Shown here: piece after piece, positions 17,841 through 26,992 of the stretch
Numbering within the stretch: position 1 is the stretch's first letter
Layout: each line of letters opens with the position of its first letter
Assembly (NCBI GenBank): GCA_002435755.1
Contig: DIYH01000024.1
Location: 372,001 to 436,000, forward strand
From: Flammeovirgaceae bacterium UBA6059
GTDB lineage: Bacteria > Bacteroidota > Bacteroidia > Cytophagales > Cyclobacteriaceae
DNA: 64,000 nucleotides
Direction: 5' to 3'
Program-made: the position numbers and the translations under genes
The notes under the pieces: model-generated
Database searches by the model: none
What the model was told of the DNA's origin: nothing
The model's input: only the letters and a program-made list of their open reading frames with translations

Positions 17841-18707
17841 AACTGTATCTGTATTTGTTACCAGCAGCTCATCAATAGCCTCATAGATCAGCTCTGGCTT
17901 GTTCCACGGAATGAAATGGTTTACACCAGGATAAGTGCGGACGGTCAAGTGCTCGGAAGACATCATGCGCTGAGCAAAGTCACTATTTTCAACTGGAACG
18001 AGATTGTCATCTTCACCGTGGATGACAATTGTCGGTATTTGTATCGATGACCAATCATCAAGCATCTTTTCGAGCTCTCCTTTGAGCCAATAGATCTCTT
18101 CATTGGTCACCCATAGTGATCTTGGGATCACAGCCTTGGCTAACCAATTTCGCCCAAGCGGCCGATACCATTCTTGCTTTTCCAGTTCAGGATCTATCGA
18201 AGGTGCAACTAACACAAGGCCATCTACTAGCTCTGGATAATCCATGGCTAACTTGACCGCCACCGGACCGCCAAGAGAATGCCCTACCAGAATAATCTGA
18301 TCTTTGGAATGTTTTTTAACTACCTCCTCAATGAAGTACGCCTGTTCGCATAGTGAAACTACCGGCTCTCCAAAGTTGGAATATCCATAACCCGGACGGT
18401 CTACGGACATTAGATTAGCTCTAGCTGCCAGATCATCGTTTTTGAGGTAGTCTATAAAAGCCGACCAACTGCCCGGTGCGCCATGAATAAACACAATCAG
18501 CACATCTCTATCTTGTTCGATCAGCGCGTAGTTCATCGTCTGATCACCAACATCGAGCGAAAGTATCCTTGGCATCATCTGCTCTTCCTCGAATTCCCTT
18601 TCTACTTCCTTGCCTGACATCCGAAACTCGAGGCAAGAAGTCAAAAGCATTGAGATTGAAAGAAAGAGGGTTGACCAAAGTGCCAAATGGATATACAAAA
18701 TGTTCAA
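17832..18707 (-). CDS. Alpha/beta hydrolase lipoprotein
   Basis: A 291-residue hydrolase with an N-terminal hydrophobic segment ending in a lipobox (SISMLLTSC, lipid anchor expected on Cys25), so it is probably membrane-attached in the periplasm. The fold motifs are VFIHGAPGSWSAF (oxyanion), VDRPGYGYS, GHSLGGPVAV (nucleophile serine), IHGEDDNLVP (acid) and VNHFIPW (histidine). Together they complete a serine hydrolase triad of the MhpC type. Substrate unknown. The convergent small gene overlaps its 3' end by nine bases. Confidence 0.82.
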   Translation of the reverse strand: MNILYIHLALWSTLFLSISMLLTSCLEFRMSGKEVEREFEEEQMMPRILSLDVGDQTMNYALIEQDRDVLIVFIHGAPGSWSAFIDYLKNDDLAARANLMSVDRPGYGYSNFGEPVVSLCEQAYFIEEVVKKHSKDQIILVGHSLGGPVAVKLAMDYPELVDGLVLVAPSIDPELEKQEWYRPLGRNWLAKAVIPRSLWVTNEEIYWLKGELEKMLDDWSSIQIPTIVIHGEDDNLVPVENSDFAQRMMSSEHLTVRTYPGVNHFIPWNKPELIYEAIDELLVTNTDTVSE

Positions 18708-18789
18708 AGGAGTAGTTTAGTCTTGTAACGATAAAGCTTTTTTACTTGTTCTAGGATCATTATTTTTCATAGAAGAAGTGTAGAACGTT

Positions 18790-19332
18790 ATGAATAAGAA
18801 AAAATTCAACTGGTTGAAGACTGAGCTTATTGTTGCCTTTAGTGCTATTCTGATAAGCCTGTGCTCTTTAGTGGTCTCTATTTATGAATCTTCAATTATT
18901 CGTGAGCATCAACGAGCTTCTGTATGGCCTAACATCGACTTTGGAAAGAACATCAATCACAGCTCGGGCTTCACTTATATTGTTAAGAACAGCGGAATAG
19001 GGCCTGCTAAGATCAACTATATCAACTTCTGGTTGGAGGATGAGTTGATCACTTCATATGAGACACTGGTTAAGCATGTATCTGATTCTACTGAAGTAGG
19101 CTACTTCTGTGGTACAGTGACGGGTGTAGTGCTACTCCCAAGCGAGATCATTGAGATATTTGGAATTAAGGATATGGATGCAGCACTAAGGATGAATACA
19201 TTGAACAAAAAGATGAGCGTAGAGCTGAGCTACTGCTCGATCTATGACGAGTGCTGGGTGCTCAATGAAGAGGGCAGAAACCAAATCGACAAGATTGAAT
19301 CTGATCGACAGACTTTTTTGTGTACTAGTTGA
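18790..19332 (+). CDS. Hypothetical single-pass membrane protein (180 aa)
   Basis: One transmembrane helix near residues 13-32 (VAFSAILISLCSLVVSIYES), then a domain rich in beta strands (SVWPNIDFGKN, FTYIVKNSGIGPAKINYI). This layout, one helix followed by a WPNI-F-Y---NSGIGPA strand pattern, recurs in many uncharacterised bacterial membrane proteins. Four cysteines lie in the last 80 residues. No function can be assigned. Confidence 0.65.
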   Translation: MNKKKFNWLKTELIVAFSAILISLCSLVVSIYESSIIREHQRASVWPNIDFGKNINHSSGFTYIVKNSGIGPAKINYINFWLEDELITSYETLVKHVSDSTEVGYFCGTVTGVVLLPSEIIEIFGIKDMDAALRMNTLNKKMSVELSYCSIYDECWVLNEEGRNQIDKIESDRQTFLCTS

Positions 19333-19487
19333 TTATCCTCTACTTGTACATAATTGCAATTACAAGGAGAGAAGCAGTAGTAATCCATAAAGTACTCATC
19401 TAAATGGCTTAATCTTAGCTAAAACGTCTCTAACAGGACCATCATAAGAAACTGAATGGTCTATTATCGCATAAAGCAAATATCCTC

Positions 19488-20450
19488 ATGTTAATCGATC
19501 AGCATACAGCTGCAAAAGATATCCAGAGACTGCTTTCTGATCTGGGATGGATTGAAGACGAGGTGGTCGATAAGGTTACCATTCCCGGAGAAGGCAATAT
19601 GAATGTAGTCCTAAGGGTGCATACTGATCATCGAAGCTTCATTCTTAAGCAGTCTAGGAGCTATGTTAACAAATACCCAACCCTTGAAGCACCAATTGAC
19701 AGGATAGAAACAGAGTATCACTTCTATCAAGCACTTGACCCAGGTTTGAAAAAGGTGATGCCTAAGGTGCTCGCTTACAATGAAGATATGCACCTAATGA
19801 TGATGACTGATTTAGGTGACTGTTCTGATTTGAGCACTCTTTATAACAAAAGGGAAATATCAGCAGATCAGATTGAAGAGCTGGTTACTACGCTTGTCAA
19901 GATCCATGAAAGCGCAGTTCCCAACAACTACCCGGGCAACCTTGCCTTGCGCAAGCTGAATCATCAGCATATCTTCCAATTGCCATTCATTGAGGATAAT
20001 GGATTTGACCTGGATGATATTCAAAATGGTCTTGAAGAGCTGTCCCTGCCTTTTAAAAAGAACACTGAGCTGAAGTCTGTTGTGGAACACCTTGGAGAGC
20101 GCTACTTAGGGACAGGTAGCGTCCTTCTTCATGGGGATTATTATCCTGGAAGTTGGATGCAGTCGAATGGTGATATTTATGTAATTGATCCTGAGTTTAG
20201 TTTCGCTGGTCCTGCGGAGTTTGATTTAGGAGTAATGGCCGCTCATTTGATCATGATCACCTCAAAAGCTGAGAACTTAAATGCTGTTAAGCGTCTTTAT
20301 GCGCATGACCATGATTCCAAGCTTATAGACCAGTTCGCAGGAGTTGAAATCTTACGTAGAATCATAGGCTTGGCCCAATTGCCATTATCAAGAAGCTTAA
20401 AGGAGAAAACTCGCCTTCTCAAAATAGCCGAGGGACTTGTTAACTTATAA
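19488..20450 (+). CDS. Phosphotransferase resembling 5-methylthioribose kinase
   Basis: A 320-residue APH-fold kinase. The catalytic loop reads LLHGDYYPGSWM, with serine where aminoglycoside kinases have asparagine, followed by the metal-binding VIDPEFSFAGPAEFDLG. Both the HGD---GS loop and the DPEF-F-GP--FD-G segment are features of MtnK, which phosphorylates methylthioribose in methionine salvage. The N-terminal lobe has LKQSRSYVNKYP, also MtnK-like. It is shorter than typical MtnK and no other salvage gene is nearby, so the substrate is open. The convergent sulfatase ends ten bases away. Confidence 0.72.
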   Translation: MLIDQHTAAKDIQRLLSDLGWIEDEVVDKVTIPGEGNMNVVLRVHTDHRSFILKQSRSYVNKYPTLEAPIDRIETEYHFYQALDPGLKKVMPKVLAYNEDMHLMMMTDLGDCSDLSTLYNKREISADQIEELVTTLVKIHESAVPNNYPGNLALRKLNHQHIFQLPFIEDNGFDLDDIQNGLEELSLPFKKNTELKSVVEHLGERYLGTGSVLLHGDYYPGSWMQSNGDIYVIDPEFSFAGPAEFDLGVMAAHLIMITSKAENLNAVKRLYAHDHDSKLIDQFAGVEILRRIIGLAQLPLSRSLKEKTRLLKIAEGLVNL

Positions 20451-20459
20451 AGTAGTCAT

Positions 20460-21938
20460 TCAATTCTCTCCTAAACCGAAAGACCGAGCGACCTCCTTGG
20501 AAAGGAGTGCTTCTAATTCTTGAATGGTCTCCTTTAAGTCTGGCCGATTGATTAAGTTCTTCATCTCATAAGGATCGTCGATGATATCGTATAGTTCGTT
20601 CTTACCCTGATGACGAAACCAGTGGATGTACTTATATCGTGCGGTTCGCAGCGCTTTATAGTCCGTATCAATCAGCCAGGGCATTGGATTTTCATAGCTG
20701 TAGTATTCCATAAGGAATGATGATCGCCAGCCTTCCTTGTCGTCCCATAATAGTGGTAGTATCGACCGACCTTGAATTTGATTTCCGATAGGCACTCCAG
20801 CAAGCCCCAAAGCAGTGGGAGCATAGTCGATAGACACAACAAATTCGTCTATGTCAATGCCACCGTCAATGAGTGGTGGGAACCTGACCAATAGGGGAGT
20901 TTTAACTGCTTCTTCATAAGGTAACCGTCTTTCGATACTGAGACCATGTTCGCCATAGAAGTAGCCGTTATCGCTCGTGAATAGTATAAATGTATTGTCT
21001 AAAGATCCCATTTCTTCAAGCGTTTCAAGTATCCTTCCTAATCCTTCATCTACTGCGAGAAGCATCTCGGACCGATCTCTAATAGTCTTATCAGAACTAA
21101 AATGATCGAGTAACTCATTTCCAAACTGTTCAGTGATAGCAGGGTCAGTTGACTTGGTTGTAAGGGCTTTACCGATCACCGTAGACGGATCAATATCCTG
21201 ATAATCTTCTATGGCATTGGCGCGTCTCTCAAAAACTGCGTCTTTATATTGGCCCTGGTGACGTGATGCCGCAATGAACTGTGGTTGGGAGTTAAAGTCA
21301 ATGCCTCCGTTATCTAGCTGCTTAAGATCAGGGTGTATGGCTTTATGTCCGAGATAAGCAAAGAACGGTTTATCGCCTGTACCTGAGATGAAGTCAATCA
21401 TCTTATCGGTCAGGACATCTGTGACGTATCCTTGTATGGTATCCAGTTTGCCGTCTTCATAAAGCACTGGGTTGACCGTACGTCCCTGACCAGGCAGACA
21501 TACCCAGTGATCATACCCCGGCCGTGGAGTCGGGTCATTTCCCATATGCCATTTTCCGATGTGTGCTGTTTCATACCCTGCTTTTTGGAGGTCCTTGGCA
21601 AACAATGCCAACTGATGACTGGCTTTATTCCTTGCTACATTGTCCACAACTCCATGTCGAGATGGATATTGACCTGTCAATATACTGGCACGGTTGGGCG
21701 AACAAAGTGGTACGACTTGATAGGCATTGTTAAACATCGCACCTTGTTCGACCAGTCTATCAATATTTGGAGTCTCAAGAAACGGGTGACCGATCGCCGA
21801 ATATTCATCCCATCGCATGTCATCAACCACGATCATGATGATGTTGGGTCGTACATCTGTTTTTTGAGCATTCGCTTCACTTACTAGAATCAACAAACCA
21901 GCAGTGAGCACTAAAGCAAACAGTGTTCGCAATTGCAT
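20460..21938 (-). CDS. Secreted sulfatase
   Basis: A 492-residue exported sulfatase that would remove sulfate esters from polysaccharides or small molecules in the periplasm or outside. The signal peptide starts MQLRTLFALVLTAGLL; the ATG at 21950 four codons upstream is an equally legal start. The metal site begins IIMIVVDDMRWDE. The formylglycine signature is CSPNRASILTGQYPSRHG, a CxPxR core with Asn where Ser is usual. GKWHMG and FTSDNGYF follow, and the C-terminus has the ELYDIIDDPYEMKNL type ending. No SusCD pair is next to it, so it is not part of an obvious polysaccharide locus. It overlaps or abuts the AlkD gene. Confidence 0.9.
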   Translation of the reverse strand: MQLRTLFALVLTAGLLILVSEANAQKTDVRPNIIMIVVDDMRWDEYSAIGHPFLETPNIDRLVEQGAMFNNAYQVVPLCSPNRASILTGQYPSRHGVVDNVARNKASHQLALFAKDLQKAGYETAHIGKWHMGNDPTPRPGYDHWVCLPGQGRTVNPVLYEDGKLDTIQGYVTDVLTDKMIDFISGTGDKPFFAYLGHKAIHPDLKQLDNGGIDFNSQPQFIAASRHQGQYKDAVFERRANAIEDYQDIDPSTVIGKALTTKSTDPAITEQFGNELLDHFSSDKTIRDRSEMLLAVDEGLGRILETLEEMGSLDNTFILFTSDNGYFYGEHGLSIERRLPYEEAVKTPLLVRFPPLIDGGIDIDEFVVSIDYAPTALGLAGVPIGNQIQGRSILPLLWDDKEGWRSSFLMEYYSYENPMPWLIDTDYKALRTARYKYIHWFRHQGKNELYDIIDDPYEMKNLINRPDLKETIQELEALLSKEVARSFGLGEN

Positions 21939-21943
21939 GTGAG

Positions 21944-22651
21944 CTAACATCTGGCAGTCTTTCGTTTTTTACCCACACTCCCTCGGTCTATTACCTTCTG
22001 AATGTATTGAGTCGCCAGTGGCACCTTACAAGCCGTTCCTCCCACATCCACTTCTACTTTACCTATTTTCTCGGCTATCGCAATGGCACTTTCCGTGAGC
22101 TCAGGTATATAGCCACCAACTGCAATTACGAAACCATTCATGGTGTATCGGACCCGGTTTTGTGCTAGATGTACTTCTTTCAAGACCCTATCAAGCAACA
22201 ATCTATAGGTTTCAATATCAAGTTGGCTGTCTTCATTGACTGAAGCATAAGAGGCAAGAGTCGACCATCCCGCGGCAGCAGTTCCTTCCTCTGTTGATTC
22301 TATCCATTTCAGGCCCAGTGTAAATCCGAACTCCGTCTCTGCTGCGACCCAGGGTACAGCATATTCACTGAGGTAATACCAATAAGCCTGACTGATCCAT
22401 TCATCAAGTTGAGATTCAGTGATCTGTTTCTCATCGGCCATTAGCCCAGCTAGGTACATGGCATCACTATTGCCCGACTTATACAGGTCAAGGGATAGCT
22501 CATGGTTCTTCTTGGTCTTCTTGAGGATCTTCTTGAGATCAGCCACTTTCACACCGAAGAAAGGCTCTTGCGCCCCATGTTTCATCAATGTCTTTTTCGT
22601 ATTTGGATCACCAAGTGTCTCTAGTTCCTTCAGTATTTCTGCTGCAGTCAT
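21944..22651 (-). CDS. DNA alkylation repair protein (AlkD-like)
   Basis: A 235-residue all-helical HEAT-repeat protein of the AlkD/DNA alkylation repair family. Family-typical segments are the opening with GVKVADLKKILKK, DAMYLAGLMADEKQ, WVAAETEFGFTLGLKWI and the end GGTACKVPLATQYIQKVID. AlkD glycosylases remove N3- and N7-alkylated bases from DNA, but several subfamilies have lost activity. This one belongs to the short group common in Bacteroidota, so the activity is not certain. The sulfatase start overlaps its 3' end. Confidence 0.82.
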   Translation of the reverse strand: MTAAEILKELETLGDPNTKKTLMKHGAQEPFFGVKVADLKKILKKTKKNHELSLDLYKSGNSDAMYLAGLMADEKQITESQLDEWISQAYWYYLSEYAVPWVAAETEFGFTLGLKWIESTEEGTAAAGWSTLASYASVNEDSQLDIETYRLLLDRVLKEVHLAQNRVRYTMNGFVIAVGGYIPELTESAIAIAEKIGKVEVDVGGTACKVPLATQYIQKVIDRGSVGKKRKTARC

Positions 22652-22749
22652 ATTCAGTTAGACAGTAGACTATACAATCTAAGAAATTCCGGAGTGTAAT
22701 TTGGCTCTTAGGTGTATTAGGATACATCAACTGAAGTGTTGCAGCGACT

Positions 22750-23883
22750 TTATTGATCGCCAAACCTGTTGAGCATGTAAAGATTATAAGCATCGGAGTT
22801 GGCGAATACTACATCCATCCATCCATCGCCATTGAGATCTGCCGTCTTTACATCATAGCTCTTGTAAGTGTCAGTAAGTACGTCAATCCTCTCAAGCGAA
22901 CTCCCTGATTGATTGATAAAAATAGCGTTCTGTGATTTGTAGTTACCTACTACGATATCAATGAAGCCGTCCTGATTGAAATCTGCCTTGGCAACAGAGT
23001 AGGTGTCCTCATCTGCATTCCCAAAGCCTATAGTCTTTGAGAACTGCAGGTCTTCACTTCCTAAGTAAACAATATTTTGACCATTGATGTTGGCTGTGAT
23101 AATGTCAGGATAGTTATCATTATTGATATCAGCTACTTCTATCGATCGCGTCTCAAAGGTACCTTGCCCAAAGGTCAGTACTTCTTCGAACTGGCGATCC
23201 CCTTTATTGAGCAAAAGTGTATTGGCAATGCCATCTCTGTTGGCTAGCACCAAATCTGGAAGTTTATCATTGTTGATATCGGCTACCTCGATATCTATGG
23301 TAGCATTATTTGCAGTAGCAAGACTCGCGCATGTAAAACTTAGATTGCCGTCATTATAGCAGACAATGTTTTGTTCTCCTCGATTGCAGATGAGTACATC
23401 AGTGAATCCATTATTGTCAAGATCCGCGAGAATTCCATTCCTGGCAGAGGAAACCCAAGCTAATGTAGATTCGAACTTGAATTGTCCAGTGCCATCATTG
23501 AGATAAAGTCGATGTGGGGCAGTATCATTGATCTCTACGATATCCAGGTCTCCATCATTATCCATGTCGCCCAGCTCGGCGGCATAGCTGGTACTATGTA
23601 TTGAACCTATAGTGCAGAAAGAAGAGAACTTGCCTGAAAATTTACCCTGATTATTGAAGAATATCTTATTGACTTCAGGCCAATGCCTACCGTTGGCTAT
23701 CACCGCATCATTGTCCCCATCACCATCAACATCACCTATACTGATGGAAGCCGTTCTCAACTGCTCTGTACCGAATGTAAGACGCGGTTCGCCACGCCCC
23801 ATATCATAGCGCATAACAAATGGAGAGTCTTGCGCGAATAACGAGCCAGTAATCAAAAATAGGAGCAAGAAGAGGTATTTCAT
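22750..23883 (-). CDS. Secreted FG-GAP/VCBS-repeat protein
   Basis: A 377-residue protein with a signal peptide (MKYLFLLLFLITGSLFAQ) followed by about seven VCBS/FG-GAP blades. Each carries a calcium-binding loop such as DVDGDGDNDAVIAN, DMDNDGDLDIVEIN or DLNGDGWMDVVFAN. It should fold as an integrin-alpha-like beta-propeller. No sorting domain is present. Such proteins bind ligands or other cell-surface proteins; no enzyme domain is attached. Confidence 0.85.
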   Translation of the reverse strand: MKYLFLLLFLITGSLFAQDSPFVMRYDMGRGEPRLTFGTEQLRTASISIGDVDGDGDNDAVIANGRHWPEVNKIFFNNQGKFSGKFSSFCTIGSIHSTSYAAELGDMDNDGDLDIVEINDTAPHRLYLNDGTGQFKFESTLAWVSSARNGILADLDNNGFTDVLICNRGEQNIVCYNDGNLSFTCASLATANNATIDIEVADINNDKLPDLVLANRDGIANTLLLNKGDRQFEEVLTFGQGTFETRSIEVADINNDNYPDIITANINGQNIVYLGSEDLQFSKTIGFGNADEDTYSVAKADFNQDGFIDIVVGNYKSQNAIFINQSGSSLERIDVLTDTYKSYDVKTADLNGDGWMDVVFANSDAYNLYMLNRFGDQ

Positions 23884-24028
23884 TCTCCTAATTTAAGTAT
23901 TTGGTAGAGATGTATGCTACTCACAAAAAGTAGTCTCTATTCCAATTTCGCTGTTTTACCGGCTTCCAGATCAATGAGAACTCTGATGAAAACACCAAAG
24001 CTAACATAGAGCGCTGGACAGAATTATC

Positions 24029-24562
24029 TCAATTGAAAAATGCGTAAGCTGGGGGCTTTATGCCTTTCAATCGGATGTAGAGATTTGCCTTAGCCCTATG
24101 GTTAGTCAAGTGATCCTGTATGAACAGGACAGTCACATAGCGCTTGAGTTTCCTTCCAGCAAAGGCTTCTATGGTTTCATTTGCTTGTTCGTCAGTCATA
24201 GACTTGATTCTGGCAGTAGCCAAATCCATCTTCTCTTTTAGGTAGGCGACTACTTCAGCTTTTGACATTTCTGATGTATCCGGATCTTTGTACTCACCCC
24301 ATTCTCCTTCTACAAATCCCTTTGAAAGGTAATCGCAAGTGAAACCTATATGACCAATCTGATCACCGAAGGTCTTTGTTGTATCAGCTGGTTTATAGCC
24401 ATAGTACTCTTCAGGCATTGCTTCAGCTACATCTATGGCATTTTTCATTGACACTGTCCAGACGTGTAGGAAGTCTTTACCAAACTGGGATTTTGGCTCA
24501 TCCTGAGCCATTGCCATAAGCGTGATTAAGGATAATAGAAGAGCACTCAAAGAAGTCTTCAT
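24029..24562 (-). CDS. Exported DinB-family protein
   Basis: A 177-residue protein with a signal peptide (MKTSLSALLLSLITLMAMA) and a DinB/YfiT-like four-helix bundle. The metal-binding histidines are likely those in QIGHIGFTCDYL and in FIQDHLTNHRAKANLYIRLKGI, the usual DinB ending. Related bundles use thiol cofactors such as bacillithiol in the cytoplasm; an exported version has no known role. Confidence 0.78.
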   Translation of the reverse strand: MKTSLSALLLSLITLMAMAQDEPKSQFGKDFLHVWTVSMKNAIDVAEAMPEEYYGYKPADTTKTFGDQIGHIGFTCDYLSKGFVEGEWGEYKDPDTSEMSKAEVVAYLKEKMDLATARIKSMTDEQANETIEAFAGRKLKRYVTVLFIQDHLTNHRAKANLYIRLKGIKPPAYAFFN

Positions 24563-24688
24563 TGATTTGAGGTTTTAGATGATCAAGATAATTGGTCCAG
24601 GAATTTAGCAATTTGCTTATCATGCTGAAACGTTGTAAGTTAAATTACCGCAAGTTGTTGAATTATGCAGTGACTGGTGACAGTTTGC

Positions 24689-25606
24689 TTATTCCCGATA
24701 ACTATCGATAATCGATGCACTGACCCAATAGATATCCTTGTTGCTAGTATAGAAGAAATACTTGCCATCCTTACTCAATACTGGGCAAAGCTGATGACCT
24801 TCATCATTAATTGGAGTGCCCATATTTTGTGGTGATGACCATGCTCCATTACTTTCAGCAAAGCTGATGTAGAGATCACCTTGACCCAGGCCTTCTTTCC
24901 AGGACGCAGCGAAAATCATATAAGACTCGTCGGGAGCTATGAACACGTCCAACTCATACCAACGTGTGTTGATAGGAGCAGGTAGTCGTTCGGGTTCCTG
25001 GTACACGCCATTCTTAAGTTCAGATCTGTATATGTCATAGTCGAATGGCCTGTCTTCCGCGCTATTGATGTTGGAGCCGAAGTAGAGTGTTCCATTATCA
25101 GCAAATGAGACATAGAAGTCTTTCTTAGCAGAATTGATCACGGGCCCGGCATTGATAGGACTGCCCCAACCATCTGTGGTGCGCTCCATATACCATAGAT
25201 CAGGATCCTTGGCAGGAGCCTTACCGTTAAGTGAGGCAGTAGATATGAAATAGAGTCGGCTCTCATCAGGTGAAAGCATTGGATCGTTATAGCCTATCTC
25301 ATTATCCACTAGCAGTGGTTCAGGGTTATTCCATTTGCCATCCATCAAAGTGGTGACATGTATTTCTGGTTTATCACCAATGTCTATACCGAAATAAATT
25401 TCATCACCAGCTTCAGAAATCGTAATGCCGAACTCATATCGATTGTCTAAGGAGAGAATCCCTGGAGCGAACTTTTGAGGCACAGTATCAGGAGGGGTTT
25501 GTCCGAGATAAATCAACGAAGGTGAATCTTCATCTGAAGATTGAGCGTTGAGTACATCGCAGAAGGTGAATAGGGCCAGTATGAGAAGAAGGCTTTTTTT
25601 TTTCAT
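24689..25606 (-). CDS. Exported PD40 (WD40-like) propeller protein
   Basis: A 305-residue protein starting MKKKSLLLILALFTFC; the frame extends five codons upstream but the ATG at 25606 opens on the signal peptide. PD40 strands repeat as NDPMLSPDESRLYFISTAS, FYVSFADNGTLYFGSNINS and HQLCPVLSKDGKYFFYTSNK. Relatives such as TolB-like and PD40 proteins bind peptides or sugars. It shares its fold with the N-terminal part of the OmpA/PD40 protein at 6443 but lacks the OmpA domain. Confidence 0.78.
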   Translation of the reverse strand: MKKKSLLLILALFTFCDVLNAQSSDEDSPSLIYLGQTPPDTVPQKFAPGILSLDNRYEFGITISEAGDEIYFGIDIGDKPEIHVTTLMDGKWNNPEPLLVDNEIGYNDPMLSPDESRLYFISTASLNGKAPAKDPDLWYMERTTDGWGSPINAGPVINSAKKDFYVSFADNGTLYFGSNINSAEDRPFDYDIYRSELKNGVYQEPERLPAPINTRWYELDVFIAPDESYMIFAASWKEGLGQGDLYISFAESNGAWSSPQNMGTPINDEGHQLCPVLSKDGKYFFYTSNKDIYWVSASIIDSYRE

Positions 25607-25707
25607 ATCACAATAATACATAAGTTTCCTATGTATTGAATAAAACTAATGAAGATTCATGATCCCATGCTCTTGAACTCTCATTTATCGTAATCAGCTG
25701 AATTTGT

Positions 25708-25935
25708 CTAAGTTCGGTGCGATGTTTGGCGATACTTGATTCTATGAATATGGTAGAGGTGAATGCATACAGCGATGCTGCAACCAATTACAAAGGGTGG
25801 AGCATCCAATAGAATGCCATAGATAACATAAATGGCATTGGCAACCATCGAGAAGATGCGTAAATACAGCACGTTCTTCATGGACATGGAGATCAGGTTG
25901 AGCACAAGTGCACTATATCCTAAAAAATGGGTCAT
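25708..25935 (-). CDS. Small membrane protein, YgjV/Popeye-like transmembrane unit
   Basis: A 75-residue protein with about three hydrophobic segments (LGYSALVLNLISMSM, LRIFSMVANAIYVIYGILL, FVIGCSIAVCIHLYHI). The MKNVLYLRIFSM segment followed by YGIL and a basic tail resembles the YgjV/Popeye membrane unit. Its ATG overlaps the stop codon of the MarR-GNAT gene by four bases (ATGA), so the two are translationally coupled. No function is known. Confidence 0.65.
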   Translation of the reverse strand: MTHFLGYSALVLNLISMSMKNVLYLRIFSMVANAIYVIYGILLDAPPFVIGCSIAVCIHLYHIHRIKYRQTSHRT

Positions 25936-26879
25936 AGCGGCTTGAACATGATTTTTTCAGTTCTTTTGAGGACATCCATCTGAGGTGGCGCCTCACCGTC
26001 ATTGAAACCAAGCTTATAGTAGAGTTTATGAGCCTCTGGCATTGACACTGTAGTTTGAAGCCAAAGTTCTTTAGCCTCATTTTCAATACATCGAGTGATG
26101 CAGCGTTGGATCAGCTTTGTGGCTATGCCAAGTTTGCGGTATTCAGGATCGATGAAAAGTTTGGCAAACTCGAACGTGTCATCATCAAGCCGTTTTAATA
26201 CTACACACCCGACAACACTAGACTTGTGTTTGGCAAAAAATAGAAAGCCACCTTCTTTGATATAGGCTTCTTCTGGATTGTTGAGCGTATACTTGTCCTC
26301 TTCCTCTAAATTCCCTTTAAGCACAGCTAGTAACCATGGAGCCGCCAGATCATAAAAATGATGCTTTAGGCTGGGCTGATAATCAACTATACGTACTGCA
26401 TCAAAATCGTTAGAAAATACTCGTTCGTTAATGGGTCGCTTTGTGCTTTCTAGGTCTATTCTGTCTAATATGTTCAGAATGTCAGGATGACCATACTCGA
26501 AGAGTGATTTGATGGCAAGTGAGAATGATTGCCATAGTGGACTCAACCTTTTGAGTTGTGCATGTCCATCAACAGATAAGTGCACAACTTTCGATCTTTT
26601 GTCATTCGGATTGGGGCTTACGATCACCAGACCTTCTTTTTCTAGTTCTCTCAAGACATTCTTGACAGTGATGTGCGTAAAATCAATCTGATCGGCTATC
26701 TCTGTTATGGTAATTGAATGCTCTGAGTTGGCAATAGTATAGAACACTGAAAACCAGCTAGCCTTGAATTTAATACCTGCATCTTGATAGATTTTATCTC
26801 CATCGAGGTAAAGCCGCTCACTGATTCTGCGAAATCTTGAGGCACCAGCGAGGTGGCCTAGTCCTGAAAGAATGTCCAT
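25932..26879 (-). CDS. MarR-type regulator fused to GNAT acetyltransferase
   Basis: A 315-residue fusion. The ATG at 26879 is chosen because homologues open with a MDILSGLGHLAGASRFRRIS-like segment and because the bases just upstream form an operator. The winged-helix MarR domain spans about residues 20-130 (ITITEIADQIDFTHITVKNVLRELEKEGL, then NPNDKRSKVVHLS wing). The GNAT domain follows at about 165-315, with KLFIDPEYRKLGIATKLIQRC as the acetyl-CoA loop and LYYKLGF near the end. Such fusions are widespread; the substrate is unknown. The DNA upstream carries tandem dyads, suggesting autoregulation. The downstream small membrane protein overlaps by four bases. Confidence 0.88.
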   Translation of the reverse strand: MDILSGLGHLAGASRFRRISERLYLDGDKIYQDAGIKFKASWFSVFYTIANSEHSITITEIADQIDFTHITVKNVLRELEKEGLVIVSPNPNDKRSKVVHLSVDGHAQLKRLSPLWQSFSLAIKSLFEYGHPDILNILDRIDLESTKRPINERVFSNDFDAVRIVDYQPSLKHHFYDLAAPWLLAVLKGNLEEEDKYTLNNPEEAYIKEGGFLFFAKHKSSVVGCVVLKRLDDDTFEFAKLFIDPEYRKLGIATKLIQRCITRCIENEAKELWLQTTVSMPEAHKLYYKLGFNDGEAPPQMDVLKRTEKIMFKPL

Positions 26880-26887
26880 ATACGAAT

Positions 26888-26934
26888 ATTTATAAAAGGC
26901 ATTTTGTAAATATATAAAAGGCCTTTTATATATT
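26888..26934. promoter_or_regulatory. Tandem palindromic operator upstream of the MarR-GNAT gene
   Basis: The right-hand element (26909-26934) is a perfect 26-base palindrome with half-sites ATATATAAAAGG and CCTTTTATATAT. The left-hand element (26888-26911) is an imperfect copy, ATTTATAAAAGG then CATTTTGTAAAT, with 10 of 12 positions pairing. The ten-base word TATAAAAGGC recurs 22 bases apart, about two helix turns. The pair begins nine bases upstream of the regulator's ATG. Confidence 0.75.
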
Positions 26935-26992
26935 AAAATAAGATCAGCCAACCACAAGATCATGGAGGTTTTCTAGCGCTTGGTTTCTCGGT

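Noticed and set aside
21432..21887. Open frame of 151 codons on the plus strand inside the sulfatase gene
   Set aside because: It is opposite the sulfatase signature region and has no known domain.
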